Assembly: GCF_963678195.1 (NCBI RefSeq)
Contig: NZ_OY782759.1
Location: 2,666,001 to 2,730,000 of the forward strand
DNA from: an uncultured Hyphomonas sp.
GTDB lineage: Bacteria > Pseudomonadota > Alphaproteobacteria > Caulobacterales > Hyphomonadaceae
DNA: 64,000 bases
Direction: 5' to 3'
The position numbers and the translations under genes are program-made. The notes beneath the pieces are model-generated. The model was not told the origin of the DNA. It saw only the letters and a program-made list of their open reading frames with translations, and did not search any database. Of this stretch, positions 8,944-18,342 are shown in pieces (positions within the stretch are counted from its first letter, which is position 1; each line of letters starts with the position of its first letter).

Positions 8944-9372
8944 ATGAGTTTTGAAACCGATGACGATATCGCCGTGCTGCTGGAAGGCTTCCGCGGCCGG
9001 ACATTGCCGAAAGAGAAATGGACCCATGCCGCTCACTGGGCCGCCGCGCTCGGCCTGATCGCGGAGGATGCCGCCGCCGCGTACCGCGACATGCCCGGCA
9101 TGATCCGCGCCTATAATGAATCCATCGGCGGCCGGAACACAGAGACGGAAGGCTATCACGAGACGATTACCATCGCCTCTCTGAAGGCCGCCGAGCACGC
9201 CTGGCGTACAGCGCCGGACGGCACACCGCTACACGCCGTCCTGTCCGGCCTGCTGGCCGGCCCCTGCGGAAAGCCGGACTGGATTTTCGAGTATTGGCAC
9301 CGCGACACGCTGTTCAGCGTGGAAGCCCGGCGGACATGGATTGCGCCGGACATTCGCGCCCTGCCCTATTAA
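8944..9372 (+). CDS. Hypothetical protein with a WTHAAH motif (142 aa)
   Basis: A ribosome site (GAAGGAACTGAAAG) directly precedes the ATG. The short protein is soluble and largely helical, with FRGRTLPKEKWTHAAHW near the N-terminus and YHETITIASLKAAE in the middle. Similar sequences with this Trp-Thr-His-x-x-His pattern occur as conserved hypothetical proteins in proteobacteria, but no function is known to me. It stands alone, bracketed by the xseA terminator and a convergent gene. Confidence 0.7.
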   Translation: MSFETDDDIAVLLEGFRGRTLPKEKWTHAAHWAAALGLIAEDAAAAYRDMPGMIRAYNESIGGRNTETEGYHETITIASLKAAEHAWRTAPDGTPLHAVLSGLLAGPCGKPDWIFEYWHRDTLFSVEARRTWIAPDIRALPY

Positions 9373-9390
9373 GGCAGGCGCAGATGGCTG

Positions 9391-9421
9391 AAAAAGGACC
9401 GTTCCGGTGCCGGGACGGTCC
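9391..9421 (-). terminator. Rho-independent terminator of the DUF3126 gene
   Basis: Read on the minus strand, GGACCGTCCCGG pairs with CCGGAACGGTCC (one mismatch-type wobble) and is followed by TTTTTC, 9 bp beyond the stop of the gene at 9430. The hairpin may also stop the convergent gene at 8944-9372. Confidence 0.75.
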
Positions 9422-9429
9422 CAATCAGC

Positions 9430-9639
9430 TTAGCCGTTGATGTCTTCTTCCAGGACGGTCATCTGGAACTGGTAGGAGGTCTCGCCCTCATCGACATCCT
9501 TGTAGATCACAGCAATGAACTCGGCGCCGAGATAGACTTCGACAGAATCGTCGGTCTTGTCGCGCGGCAGCAGGCGCAGGCCGGGGTTCAGCTTCTCTTT
9601 GAGATAGGCCTCAAGGCGGAGCGTTTCTTCGCGGTTCAT
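9430..9639 (-). CDS. DUF3126 family protein (69 aa)
   Basis: A compact protein starting MNREETLRLEAYLKEKLNP with EVYLGAEFIAVIYKDVDEGE in the middle, matching the short alphaproteobacterial family DUF3126 in length and pattern. No function is known. It has its own terminator at 9391-9421 and lies just after the stop of the envelope operon that begins at 13224, separated by 68 bp. Confidence 0.85.
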   Translation of the reverse strand: MNREETLRLEAYLKEKLNPGLRLLPRDKTDDSVEVYLGAEFIAVIYKDVDEGETSYQFQMTVLEEDING

Positions 9640-9707
9640 GATCGGTGTCCTTTTCTTGCGAGGCGCAACCTAGTTGGTTTCGCTTGCGGTTCAACAGCAA
9701 GGCTGCA

Positions 9708-11093
9708 TCAAATCCCGCCCGATTCCACAAGGCAATGCGCCGCCAGCTCGTCAACATCCGCCGAATAGGTCTGTGGCAACAGGCGCATAAGCTCGGCCTT
9801 GTCGATCTGGCCGCAATCCATCAGCGACAGCACCATGGCGGTATCGTTCTGGATGCGCTGCATTTCCCGCACCGCTTCGCGGCTGGCGCCAGTCCGTTTC
9901 AGCGCCGCCTCATTCTCTCGCGCGGCGATGTTCCGCACGGTCAGATTCCAGGCGAGCGGCAGGATATGGTCGATGTTCTCGGTATGGGAAAGCGCGGCCG
10001 GCCAGTCCTGTTCGAGGATATAGATGAACCCCATGTTTTCTTCCGTATACGCCACCCCGACGCGGGTAGAACCACGGTCGGCGCGGATCTTCGCCGCGAT
10101 GCGGAGCTCAGACAGAGCCTCCTGCAGGGCAAGATTGCGGTCACGGTCCTCTGGCAGCTGAGACTGCGCGGCCAGCGCGATCAGCGTGGTGCCGACACCA
10201 TGGTGTGCCATCTGGGATTGTTCCAGCGTGATGTCTTCCGGGTCGGTCTCCATCAGCTTCGCCGCCTGGCTGAACGCATTATAGGCCAGCAGCGCATCGC
10301 CGCGCTTGCGCAGGCACTGGCCTTTCCAGAGCAGCAGCATCGGCTCATTCAGGCCGCGGGCGACGGCCTGGTTCACATAGTCGACCACGGTGGAACAGCC
10401 CCGGTTCCAGCCGAGGGAATTGCCGTCTGCCTTGCGGTATTCCAGCATGGCGAGTCCCGCGGCACCAATCGCCTGATCCGGCAGGGCGGCGCTGTCGTCG
10501 AGGAGTGTCTGGAACTCGCTTCGCACCGTCGCAGACTCGACCTGCCCGCCCCAATCGTCCAGCGCGGCCTGCATCAGAATGCGCTCACCATTTGTCAGCA
10601 GGCTGACGCTGCCAGTCTGGTCGGCGCGCAGCACCATGGCCACGACCTGGGATGTCACCTCATTCATCGTCTTGCCGAGAATGTGCCCGCGCGCAATCGA
10701 GACGGCACGGTCCTTGTAGGAGGCGATCTGGCCGGGCGAACCAGCCTGTTGCAGTTCGCGCGACAGCTCGGCCTGCCGGCGGGCCGCTTCGTTCTCTTCC
10801 CGGATGGCGACGAGCTGTGCCTGCGTCGACTCCCGCTGGCGGCTCGCCTCACCGGCCACGATGCGCAGGTTCACCTCGTTCAGCTGCGCCTGCCGGGCAT
10901 ATTCGGCGCGCAGGCCCTGAAGCTCGAAATAGAAATAGATCACGCTGCCGACGGCGATCACGGCGGCGGTCGCCAGCAGCGCTGCAAGCGCCCGCACGAG
11001 GAAGCGGAAGGATTGCTGCTCGCCCTGCAGCTCCATCAACAGATCAAGCGATGTCACCGGCGATGTACTGTCCTGGCTGTCCCTGCTCACCAC
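9708..11093 (-). CDS. Membrane-anchored coiled-coil/TPR-like protein (461 aa)
   Basis: One transmembrane segment (about residues 32-54, ALAALLATAAVIAVGSVIY) is followed by a coiled coil of about 70 residues rich in Gln, Arg and Glu, then a helical repeat region with TPR-like phrasing (LLLWKGQCLRKRGDALLAY; LAYNAFSQAAKLME; GVAYTEENMGFIYILE). It starts at a GTG overlapping the previous gene by 7 bp, which indicates translational coupling. It is the last gene of the operon led by the caspase/FGE protein and would display its repeats in the periplasm or the cytoplasm depending on topology. Confidence 0.7.
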   Translation of the reverse strand: MVSRDSQDSTSPVTSLDLLMELQGEQQSFRFLVRALAALLATAAVIAVGSVIYFYFELQGLRAEYARQAQLNEVNLRIVAGEASRQRESTQAQLVAIREENEAARRQAELSRELQQAGSPGQIASYKDRAVSIARGHILGKTMNEVTSQVVAMVLRADQTGSVSLLTNGERILMQAALDDWGGQVESATVRSEFQTLLDDSAALPDQAIGAAGLAMLEYRKADGNSLGWNRGCSTVVDYVNQAVARGLNEPMLLLWKGQCLRKRGDALLAYNAFSQAAKLMETDPEDITLEQSQMAHHGVGTTLIALAAQSQLPEDRDRNLALQEALSELRIAAKIRADRGSTRVGVAYTEENMGFIYILEQDWPAALSHTENIDHILPLAWNLTVRNIAARENEAALKRTGASREAVREMQRIQNDTAMVLSLMDCGQIDKAELMRLLPQTYSADVDELAAHCLVESGGI

Positions 11094-11494
11094 TCTGTCC
11101 CCCCTGAACCCTTCAGCTTCGTGCCGTGCCAGACATTGGCGCCGAACATCGGCTCCAGCAAAAGGCGCAGGCCGGTCTCATCTTCATTTTCCCGCAGGAA
11201 CGCTTCAGCGATCAACAGCTTGATCCGTGTCTGGCGCATCCGCCACATTCTCAGCGCCGCGCCGATGGCGGTGGCGACAAAGAAGTTCGACGCGCCGAGT
11301 ATGCGTTCAGGATTGTTCGAGAAGACCCGCTCGCCGACAGGCAGCGGATACTGGCCGAACAAGGTCAGCAGGAACACGCTGAACGCCGCCAGTGCCGCCA
11401 GCATGGCCCCGATCAGAATTGTCCGGTTCAGCCGGGACTGGTTTTTCAACTCGTCCCGGTGATGGCTGATCAGGGGGCTGATGGAGCGGATCAT
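11087..11494 (-). CDS. Small two-helix membrane protein (135 aa)
   Basis: The frame is open further upstream, but the first part overlaps the caspase/FGE gene and is compositionally a shadow; the ATG at 11494 ([16 protein letters not shown]) overlaps that gene's stop as ATGA, so I chose it. Two hydrophobic segments are visible ([19 protein letters not shown] and [17 protein letters not shown]), then an amphipathic tail. It sits in the middle of a tight three-gene operon. Family unknown. Confidence 0.65.
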   Translation of the reverse strand: MIRSISPLISHHRDELKNQSRLNRTILIGAMLAALAAFSVFLLTLFGQYPLPVGERVFSNNPERILGASNFFVATAIGAALRMWRMRQTRIKLLIAEAFLRENEDETGLRLLLEPMFGANVWHGTKLKGSGGTEW

Positions 11495-13224
11495 GACGGG
11501 TCGGCATCCCTCGCCACACGGAAGCCGATGGCATCGTCCCGGCCGCTGGAAGGATAGGCATCCCGAACGGCAGACCGGACATAGGACGGGATCTTTTCCC
11601 AGCCGCCACCACGCACGACGCGGGAGCATTTCTCCGCGCCCTGTTCTGCCGCGGCGTCTCCATAGCGGCCCAGATAGTCGTGGAACCAGCAATCGGCGAC
11701 CCATTCGGCCGCGTTGCCATGCATGTCATAAAGGCCGAACGCGTTCGGCGGATAGGCGCCGGCCGGCATGGGCTGGCGCGGCCATTTCCCTTTCGGTCCG
11801 CCATTATACTGGCGCCCGCCGGCATTGAAGTTCGCGTCCTTGTCGGTGAGAAAGTCGCCGGTGTTGAAGGCCGTGGTCGTACCCGCCCGGGCGGCATACT
11901 CCCACTCGGCCTCGGTCAGCAGGCGGTAGGGCTCGCCCTCCACCTGTTCGTTCAGCCAGCGGATATAGTCCATCGCCTCCCACCAGGTGATGTTGATCAC
12001 CGGCATGGCGCCGCGCTTCCAGCGGTCTGACCGTGTTTCGGCTTTCGCCTTGTTCCCGGCGCAGCCGCCTGACGCGATGCAAGCGTCCAGAGCGTCCCAG
12101 GTGATCTCTTTCTCAGAGGCCGCGAATATGGCGACCTGCGGCGACCATTGCGGGCCTTCTGTTTCCTTGCGCTCCGGTTCGGTCTCCGGCGAGCCCATCA
12201 TGTACGTGCCAGCCGGAATGGCCACCATTTGGGGACAGTCTGTGCAATCCCTGAACTTGCGCGCCTCGACCGGGCCGCCATTGGCCGCCGCCGCGAACGC
12301 AGCCTGACGCACCAGTGTGGAGACGGTGCCTCCGGCCGGGGACGCCGCCGGGCTTGCGGCCGCCGCGTCCTCCGTCGAAGCCGTGGAGCGCGTTCCGGCT
12401 GGCAGGCGCGTGGACGCCACGGAATCCGAAATCACCGTGGGCGCAGGGGCTGCCGCGCCGCTGCATCCGGCAAAACAGAAATCGGCACCCGTCAGGCCGG
12501 AATTGTAGAACGGGGTCTGCAGCCCGCCGGTCGCCGCATTCACATTGTCTGCCACCCGCTTGAACACCTGTTCGGCGATCAGGTTCTGCTGTTTCAGCGT
12601 CTGCGCCAGTGCCAGCGCGAAAGCGGAGTTGGTGCCGTCGCCGTCATAGGCGACATAGCCGGGCGCGGTGGAATAGGAGATCAGCAGCCCGCGCGCGGGC
12701 TTCACTTCCGCCAGCCCGCCGCCGGTGCTGCGCGTGGCGCTAGGCAGCGGATTGTCCCGGCAGGCATCGAGGATCACGAAATTGACGGCATTGCCCGCAT
12801 CCTCGACATAGCGCAGCGCATCGCCGAGGCGCGGCGCCTGGCGCCAGATGTCCTGTTCGGACCGGGCATTGGCATCCACCGGCACCAGATAGTTCAGCCC
12901 CTGCGACTGCACGCCGTGCCCGGCATAATAGATCACCCCCACCGCCTGCGTGCCGCCAGCCTTCAGATGGGCCCCATGGGCGGCGAACGCCTCCTCCATC
13001 CGGTCTTCGCCGGCATTGAGGACGAGATCGACCTGAAAGCCAACATCGGCCAGCGTTTCAGCCATCAGCCGGGCGTCATTTGCGGGATTGGCGAGCTGCC
13101 ATCCGCGCTGCTGATAGTCAGAATTTCCGATGACCAGCGCATAGCGCGCAGGCTTGACCGCTTGGGCCTCTGAGACCAGCACGGCAAAAAATCCTGCAAT
13201 TCCAAGCAGGAACAGGCGAAGCAT
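11491..13224 (-). CDS. Secreted caspase-fold (peptidase C14) / FGE-sulfatase-fold fusion (577 aa)
   Basis: A signal peptide (about residues 1-22) precedes a metacaspase-like p20 domain: [11 protein letters not shown] starts it, IYYAGHG carries the catalytic His103 and ILDACRDNP the catalytic Cys155, so the dyad is intact. A Pro/Ala/Ser linker (about 255-310) leads to a formylglycine-generating-enzyme-type domain (about 331-573) with [35 protein letters not shown] and RGGGWE...GFRVA. The two Cys used by true FGE near the C-terminal RGG motif are absent, so this domain is probably a binding module. First gene of an operon with two membrane proteins. Location would be periplasmic. Its substrate is unknown. 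Confidence 0.88.
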   Translation of the reverse strand: MLRLFLLGIAGFFAVLVSEAQAVKPARYALVIGNSDYQQRGWQLANPANDARLMAETLADVGFQVDLVLNAGEDRMEEAFAAHGAHLKAGGTQAVGVIYYAGHGVQSQGLNYLVPVDANARSEQDIWRQAPRLGDALRYVEDAGNAVNFVILDACRDNPLPSATRSTGGGLAEVKPARGLLISYSTAPGYVAYDGDGTNSAFALALAQTLKQQNLIAEQVFKRVADNVNAATGGLQTPFYNSGLTGADFCFAGCSGAAAPAPTVISDSVASTRLPAGTRSTASTEDAAAASPAASPAGGTVSTLVRQAAFAAAANGGPVEARKFRDCTDCPQMVAIPAGTYMMGSPETEPERKETEGPQWSPQVAIFAASEKEITWDALDACIASGGCAGNKAKAETRSDRWKRGAMPVINITWWEAMDYIRWLNEQVEGEPYRLLTEAEWEYAARAGTTTAFNTGDFLTDKDANFNAGGRQYNGGPKGKWPRQPMPAGAYPPNAFGLYDMHGNAAEWVADCWFHDYLGRYGDAAAEQGAEKCSRVVRGGGWEKIPSYVRSAVRDAYPSSGRDDAIGFRVARDADPS

Positions 13225-13340
13225 GGCAGGCGTCCCCTTCCCTTGAGATCGTCACCTTCATCCCCAGCACTCAATGCTACCCTAACCGCAATTCGGCGGA
13301 AGGGAAAAGGGGAAGATAAAGACGTTCCGGGAAGCGTTGA

Positions 13341-15137
13341 TCAGCCGGCGGGATGTTTTGCGGACGTGGGCAATTTGGCGAGTTCCTTTGCCTGTTTGAC
13401 CCACTCGTCCCGCTCGATCCGGCCCTTGAAATGTTCCAGCTTGTTGTCGACCCATTCGATCTCTGCCGGGCCCCATTCGGCGACCTGCCAGAAATAATAG
13501 ACGCCGATCTCGTTCAGCAGCTCGCCCAGCATCGGGCCGACGCCGTTGATCTCTTCCAGATCGTCCTCATTGCCGAAGGCCGGTTCGATCAGCAAATTGG
13601 CCTTGTCACCGGGCCGCAGGGCGATTTCCAGCGGATGGGCGGTCGGCGCCGGCGCGGGCTCAGCCTCAGGGGCCGGCTCCGGCTCGGCCGGTGGTTGCGG
13701 CGGCGGAGCTTTCGGGAACACCTGATCGATCGTCGCGAAGGACTGTGGCTCAGGGCGCAAAGGCGGGGCAACCGGCTGGCGGTAGACATATTCACCCTCC
13801 CCGCGCAGATGGCCGAAATCCCGAGCGCGCAAAATGTGGTTCAACGCCGCCAGCGTGTACTCGATCGAGGCAAGGCGGCTGTCGACGCTGCCCATGTCCA
13901 GCCGCGCGTCCAGCTTGCGCATGGAGGACAGCACCGGCGATAGGTCCGGCTCGCGCAGGGCCAGCATGGAGTCCTGCAGCGCGGCCAGGCGGCGCTCCAT
14001 CGGCCCGAAGTCCGGCAGGGACTGCATCTCCACCCGCAGCGAGGCCAGCGCGCTTTCGACACTGCCAAGGCGCGTCTGGATCGGCGTCAGGTCGACACCG
14101 GACCGGGCCAGCATCGACACGGTGTGCTCGACGCCCGACAGTTTGGAGTGCAGCGACGCGCTGCCGCCTTCGATGTCGGCCAGCTTGGTATGCATCACGC
14201 GCATGTCTTCCGACGGGGTGCGCAGGATGCTCTCGATATTGCGCAGCTCATTGACCATTGGCGTGAAGTCGGTTTCCGGCAGGTCGATATTTGCCACCGT
14301 CTCCTCGATCTTCACGAGGCGCTCTTTCACCGAGTCGAGGTCCGGCACGCGCAGGCCCGCCAGCGACGAGGACAGCGTCGACATGCGGATCATCAGTTCC
14401 TCGATGTCGGCCTTGCGGGCGGTGTCAATCCGGTCGGCGAATTCCGCCAGCCGCGCTTCCATGGCGGCCATATGCGTGCGCACCGGCTCCAGGTCTGTGG
14501 TCGGGAAGTCCTGATTCTCGATGGCCAGTTCCAGCCGGGCGAGACCGGAATGCACCGGGCCGAGGTCGACTTCCGGCATGGTCTGGCCACGGACCAGTTC
14601 TTCCAGCTGGGACAACCGGATCTCGACCGGGTCGAGGTCTGCGTTCTGCAGGCTGGCCACTTCGTTCGAAACGGAGAGCAGCGTGCTTTCCATATCCGAC
14701 AGGCGGCCGAGCACGCTTTCCAGCGCATCGTCCGGCTGTTGCATCAGCGTTTCCATCCGGCCGAGCCGGCCTTCCAGACCGCCCATGCCGGTTTCGCGCA
14801 CTTCGGTCAGCAGGCCGCGCATCTCGGTGAAGTGGTCATTGATCGCGCCGAGGCCGGCGCTGCCGGTCAGCGACAGGGCGCTCTCGATCTTCGCAAGACG
14901 CTCATGAACGGGCGACAGGTCCGGCGGGGCGAGGCTGGCAAGGCGCTCTGTCAACTCCGCCTGCAGCTCTTCCTTCGTCACCGGCTCGGGCTGTTCCTTC
15001 GCCGCCGCGGTCACGAGTTCCTCGTGATAGACGGTGACATCCTCATAGTTCCGGCGGAACCACCACCAGGCAAGGCCCGCCCCGCACAGGGCGGCGAGGA
15101 CCATCAGCAGGAAAATCTGGAGCAGCAGGAACAGCAT
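13341..15137 (-). CDS. Membrane-anchored repeat/coiled-coil protein with C-terminal helix-hairpin-helix domain (598 aa)
   Basis: An N-terminal transmembrane helix (about residues 2-26) is followed by some 400 residues built of a degenerate unit of the form D-L-x-P-V-x-x-R-L-A-x-L-E, seen at least eight times (for example LSPVHERLAKIES, LDPVEIRLSQLEE, LTPIQTRLGSVES). A Pro/Glu/Ala spacer leads to a C-terminal domain with DLEEINGVGPMLGELLNEIG and FWQVAEW, the H3TH-type helix-hairpin-helix seen in COG3743-like proteins. It is encoded just downstream of the OmpA/BON gene with a 46-bp gap, suggesting a functional pair spanning the envelope. Confidence 0.8.
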   Translation of the reverse strand: MLFLLLQIFLLMVLAALCGAGLAWWWFRRNYEDVTVYHEELVTAAAKEQPEPVTKEELQAELTERLASLAPPDLSPVHERLAKIESALSLTGSAGLGAINDHFTEMRGLLTEVRETGMGGLEGRLGRMETLMQQPDDALESVLGRLSDMESTLLSVSNEVASLQNADLDPVEIRLSQLEELVRGQTMPEVDLGPVHSGLARLELAIENQDFPTTDLEPVRTHMAAMEARLAEFADRIDTARKADIEELMIRMSTLSSSLAGLRVPDLDSVKERLVKIEETVANIDLPETDFTPMVNELRNIESILRTPSEDMRVMHTKLADIEGGSASLHSKLSGVEHTVSMLARSGVDLTPIQTRLGSVESALASLRVEMQSLPDFGPMERRLAALQDSMLALREPDLSPVLSSMRKLDARLDMGSVDSRLASIEYTLAALNHILRARDFGHLRGEGEYVYRQPVAPPLRPEPQSFATIDQVFPKAPPPQPPAEPEPAPEAEPAPAPTAHPLEIALRPGDKANLLIEPAFGNEDDLEEINGVGPMLGELLNEIGVYYFWQVAEWGPAEIEWVDNKLEHFKGRIERDEWVKQAKELAKLPTSAKHPAG

Positions 15138-15183
15138 GGACGTTACTCGTGGCGGGGGCGGGCGCCCCCAGTTGGGTTAAAAT

Positions 15184-16389
15184 TCATTCGGACGCCCGCA
15201 CGACGCGGATCTCGATCCGGCGGTTGCGCGCGCGCCCCTCCGGTGTGGTGTTTCCGGCGACCGGGTGGGAGGCGCCATAGCCTTCGGCAATCAGGCGCTC
15301 CGGGTCGACCTCGCGGGCGACCAGCGCGTTGCGGACGGCGAGTGCACGGTTGCGGCTCAGCACTTCATTTTCGTCTTCCGGGCCGGTGGAATCGGTGTGG
15401 CCTTCAATGCGCAGCGTACCGGGACAGGCCTTCACCGCCGCCGCGACCGCCTCCAGCAGCGCATTGCTGGAGGCATCGATCACGGCACTGGAGGAGTCGA
15501 ATTCGATCCGCGCATTCTTCAGTAAATCGGTGAGTTCCGCCTCACAGCTGATGACCGCATCGTGCGGCAGGATGTCGATCCGGCCGACCGTGCCGAGCGG
15601 CATGGAGGCAATCGCCTCGCGGCGCACAGCGTCGGCTTCCGTGTCGGGCAGTTCGCAGCGCAGATTGAACCGTCCGCGTTCGAACCCTGCCTGCCCGGTG
15701 TCGCACTGGGCAATCGTGTTCACACCGCGCAGCGCCACATCGACATAGCCTTCCGGCGCCTCCAGCCCGGCAATATCGAGATAGTCGTTCACGCCGGTGA
15801 TGCGCGGCGGATAGATCTTGTTGAAGGCATGACGCACGACCGCGTCCTTCGTTTCCTGATCCGGCATCGTGCCGTTCAGCGTCAGGACCCCATGGGTCAG
15901 TGTGAAGGTCCAGGACGGGGCGGCAATCGCAATATCGGTGACGCCCTGCAGCGGCGTTACGGGCGGGGTGGCGGCCTCTTCCGCTTCCGGCTCAGGCTGG
16001 GGGCCGTAGGGGCCTTGCGGCACCTTCACGCGGGTGGCCGGCCGGGCGAGACCGAACGGTGTGCCGGACGCGGCCTTGCGGGCGATCAGGCCGGCCCTAT
16101 GCGCCTCGGCGCCGGAGGGGGCTTCGCCGGTAATGGTGACCGATTGTCCGCTGACGGATGTCTCTGCCCAGTCGATGCCATTGGCGGCCAGCGCCTCTGT
16201 GACGGCCCGCTTCGTGGCGCCCTCTACGCCCAGGGCAAACGGGATCAGCGCAATCAGGAACAGCAGACCCAGCCCGGCCAGCGGGACCAGGCCAAACGGG
16301 ATGAAAGGCAGGTGACCATTTCTACGGGCAATGCGGCGCGAACGCATGACGCGCGCCTCTTCTTCCCCGTCGACGGTTTCATGGTTCAC
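15184..16389 (-). CDS. OmpA-family protein with BON-like region (401 aa)
   Basis: A basic cytoplasmic N-terminus and one transmembrane segment (FGLVPLAGLGLLFLIALIPF, about residues 32-52) are followed by BON-type repeats (AVTEALAANGIDWAETSVSG; VTITGEAPSG; VLTLNGTMPDQ) and a C-terminal OmpA peptidoglycan-binding domain with ARIEFDSSSAVID, IEGHTDSTG and RNRALAVRNALVA...NRRIEIRV. It should be held in the inner membrane and grip peptidoglycan. First gene of a pair with the helix-hairpin-helix protein. Confidence 0.88.
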   Translation of the reverse strand: MNHETVDGEEEARVMRSRRIARRNGHLPFIPFGLVPLAGLGLLFLIALIPFALGVEGATKRAVTEALAANGIDWAETSVSGQSVTITGEAPSGAEAHRAGLIARKAASGTPFGLARPATRVKVPQGPYGPQPEPEAEEAATPPVTPLQGVTDIAIAAPSWTFTLTHGVLTLNGTMPDQETKDAVVRHAFNKIYPPRITGVNDYLDIAGLEAPEGYVDVALRGVNTIAQCDTGQAGFERGRFNLRCELPDTEADAVRREAIASMPLGTVGRIDILPHDAVISCEAELTDLLKNARIEFDSSSAVIDASSNALLEAVAAAVKACPGTLRIEGHTDSTGPEDENEVLSRNRALAVRNALVAREVDPERLIAEGYGASHPVAGNTTPEGRARNRRIEIRVVRASE

Positions 16390-16671
16390 CCGACCGCCTC
16401 CTTCTGACGCGGAAGTATTTTCGAAAACATGCAGTTTTTCAGTGAGGTAAATTTAGACGAAACGCCAATGCGCAACAATATAAGCAAGCATAAACGACCC
16501 CCGAAGTGGAAAGAAAATACGCCGGGCCAGCGTTTATTCGTGCCATATACGAATTTTACTGAGCAAGAGTCCCGCCGCGAGGGAAATCCCGCCCGGCTCG
16601 GGCCGCCCGGAATCGCCCTGCCCGTCAGGCACGAAACTCGCATTCTTCCCTGGAATCGTCCCGTCCGGAGA

Positions 16672-17430
16672 ATGGAGAAGAGAATCGTGGGATTGCGCTA
16701 CCGCGTGAAACACCTGGTTTCCAGGCTGGGTTATGAGCTGGTGGAAGCCCGGCGCCAGATGCCGCCGCCAGCGGCGCCTGTGCCCCTGGACATGCCCGCC
16801 GGCCTGATCGCGCTCGACTCGCCCGAAGGCCTGCAGCGCCTGCGCGAGGCAGACGCGATTGCCGACTATGTCCCGCTCAGCATGCACTTCGTCACCCAGG
16901 ACACGCCCACATTCTGCGGCCCGGCCAGCATGAGCATGGTGCTGAACGCGCTGGGTATCGCCCGTCCGGGCACGTCGCATTCAGACCAGCACGGCCTGTT
17001 CGACCAGGACAATGTCTTCACACGCGAGACCCACACTATCACCCCGCGCGCGGAGATCCGGCGCTCCGGCACACCGCTCTCCACGCTCGGCCGGTTCTTT
17101 GAGGCACACGGCGTCGACGCGAAGACGGTCTATGCCAGCACGGTGACGGCCGGCGCATTCCGCGAGACGGCGCGGCAGGTTCTCGAAACCCCGGCCGAAT
17201 ATCTGGTGGTGAACTATAATCGCGCTGAAGTCGGACAGCTGTCCGGCGGACACATCTCCCCCGTCGCCGCCTATCATTCGGACTCGGACATGTTCCTTAT
17301 CCTGGATGTGTCGCGCTACAAATACCCGCCCTTCTGGATCGCGGCGGAGGAATTGTTCCGTGCCATGAATGTGAAGACGGGTGCGGGTATCACGCACGGT
17401 TATGTCATCGTCGGCCGGAAGCTGAACTAG
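16672..17430 (+). CDS. Phytochelatin-synthase-like cysteine peptidase (252 aa)
   Basis: The phytochelatin synthase fold is indicated by TPTFCGPASMSMVLNAL with the nucleophile Cys82, SGGHISPVAAYH with the catalytic His, and LILDVSRYKYPPFW with the catalytic Asp. Bacterial short forms mainly hydrolyse glutathione to gamma-Glu-Cys or make little phytochelatin; that role is inferred. The frame is open from 16429, but that extension is AT-rich and not family-like. The start is either ATG at 16672 or GTG at 16687, the latter having GGAGAAG six bases upstream. Convergent with cysE. Confidence 0.85.
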   Translation: MEKRIVGLRYRVKHLVSRLGYELVEARRQMPPPAAPVPLDMPAGLIALDSPEGLQRLREADAIADYVPLSMHFVTQDTPTFCGPASMSMVLNALGIARPGTSHSDQHGLFDQDNVFTRETHTITPRAEIRRSGTPLSTLGRFFEAHGVDAKTVYASTVTAGAFRETARQVLETPAEYLVVNYNRAEVGQLSGGHISPVAAYHSDSDMFLILDVSRYKYPPFWIAAEELFRAMNVKTGAGITHGYVIVGRKLN

Positions 17431-17443
17431 GCGCGCACAGGCC

Positions 17444-18259
17444 TCAGTTCTCGGCAGCGTCCGGCAGCGATTGGTCCATGGTTCTCGCAGGCTCGCAGCA
17501 GGACGGGCCGGAAACAATCTTCGCCGGAACCCCTGCCACGGTGCAGTGCGCCGGAACATCCTTCAGGACGACCGACCCGGCGGCGACCTTGGCCTCGTCG
17601 CCAACATGGATGTTACCCAGAACTTTCGCCCCGACGGACACCAGCACGCCGCGGCCGATCTTCGGGTGACGGTCGCCGACTTCCTTGCCGGTGCCGCCCA
17701 GCGTCACGCCCTGCAGGATGGAGCAACCATCGCCGACCACGGTCGTCTCACCGATGGTGATGTCTGTCGCGTGGTCCAGCATCACGCCGCGCCCGATCCG
17801 GGCAGCAGGGTGAATATCGACGCCGAACAATTCGGAAGCACGGGACTGGAAGTGGAAGGCCAGCGTCTCGCGGCCCTCGCGCCACAGCACATTGGCGATG
17901 CGGTGAGTCTGCAGGGCCTGGAAGCCTTTGAAGAACAGGAAGGGCTGCAGCAGGCCGCGGCAGGCCGGGTCGCGCTCCAGAACGGCCATCATGTCGGCCT
18001 CAGCCTTGTCGACGAGTTCGTCATGGGACTCGCAGGCATCCGACAGAATATCCCGCACCTGCTGGGTGCCGATGGTGGAATCCCCGATCTTTTCGGCCAG
18101 GTGATAAGCCAGCGCATCGCACAGCGTATCATGGGCCAGGATTGCGGCATTGATATAGCCGGCCAGCGAGGGCTCATCTGCTGCCGCGGCTGCAGCTTCG
18201 AAGCGCAGGCGCTTCCAGGCGGGCGGCGGGGCGCCGATGTCGGGATTGGTGTCTGGCAT
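17444..18259 (-). CDS. cysE: Serine O-acetyltransferase
   Basis: Transfers acetyl from acetyl-CoA to serine, the first step of cysteine synthesis. The N-terminal helical domain (KRLRFEAAAAAADEP, ILAHDTLCDALAYHLAEK) is followed by a left-handed beta-helix of hexapeptide repeats with HPAARIGRGVMLDHATDI, GGTGKEVGDRHPKIG and AGVPAKIV, including the catalytic His pair region DHATDI. The start at 18259 has AGAGGGA eight bases upstream. 271 aa. It lies head to tail after the RND operon with an 83-bp gap. Confidence 0.96.
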   Translation of the reverse strand: MPDTNPDIGAPPPAWKRLRFEAAAAAADEPSLAGYINAAILAHDTLCDALAYHLAEKIGDSTIGTQQVRDILSDACESHDELVDKAEADMMAVLERDPACRGLLQPFLFFKGFQALQTHRIANVLWREGRETLAFHFQSRASELFGVDIHPAARIGRGVMLDHATDITIGETTVVGDGCSILQGVTLGGTGKEVGDRHPKIGRGVLVSVGAKVLGNIHVGDEAKVAAGSVVLKDVPAHCTVAGVPAKIVSGPSCCEPARTMDQSLPDAAEN

Positions 18260-18342
18260 TCCGGGTCCCTCTTGCTCAGGGTGTGGCACTCACATGGGGC
18301 AGCTTGCCGCAGGCATCAAGCCCCGGCGGGCTCACAATCGGG

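Noticed and set aside
14124..15533. 469-codon plus-strand frame
   Set aside because: Runs antisense through the repeat/HhH and OmpA genes, both of which have recognisable domains.
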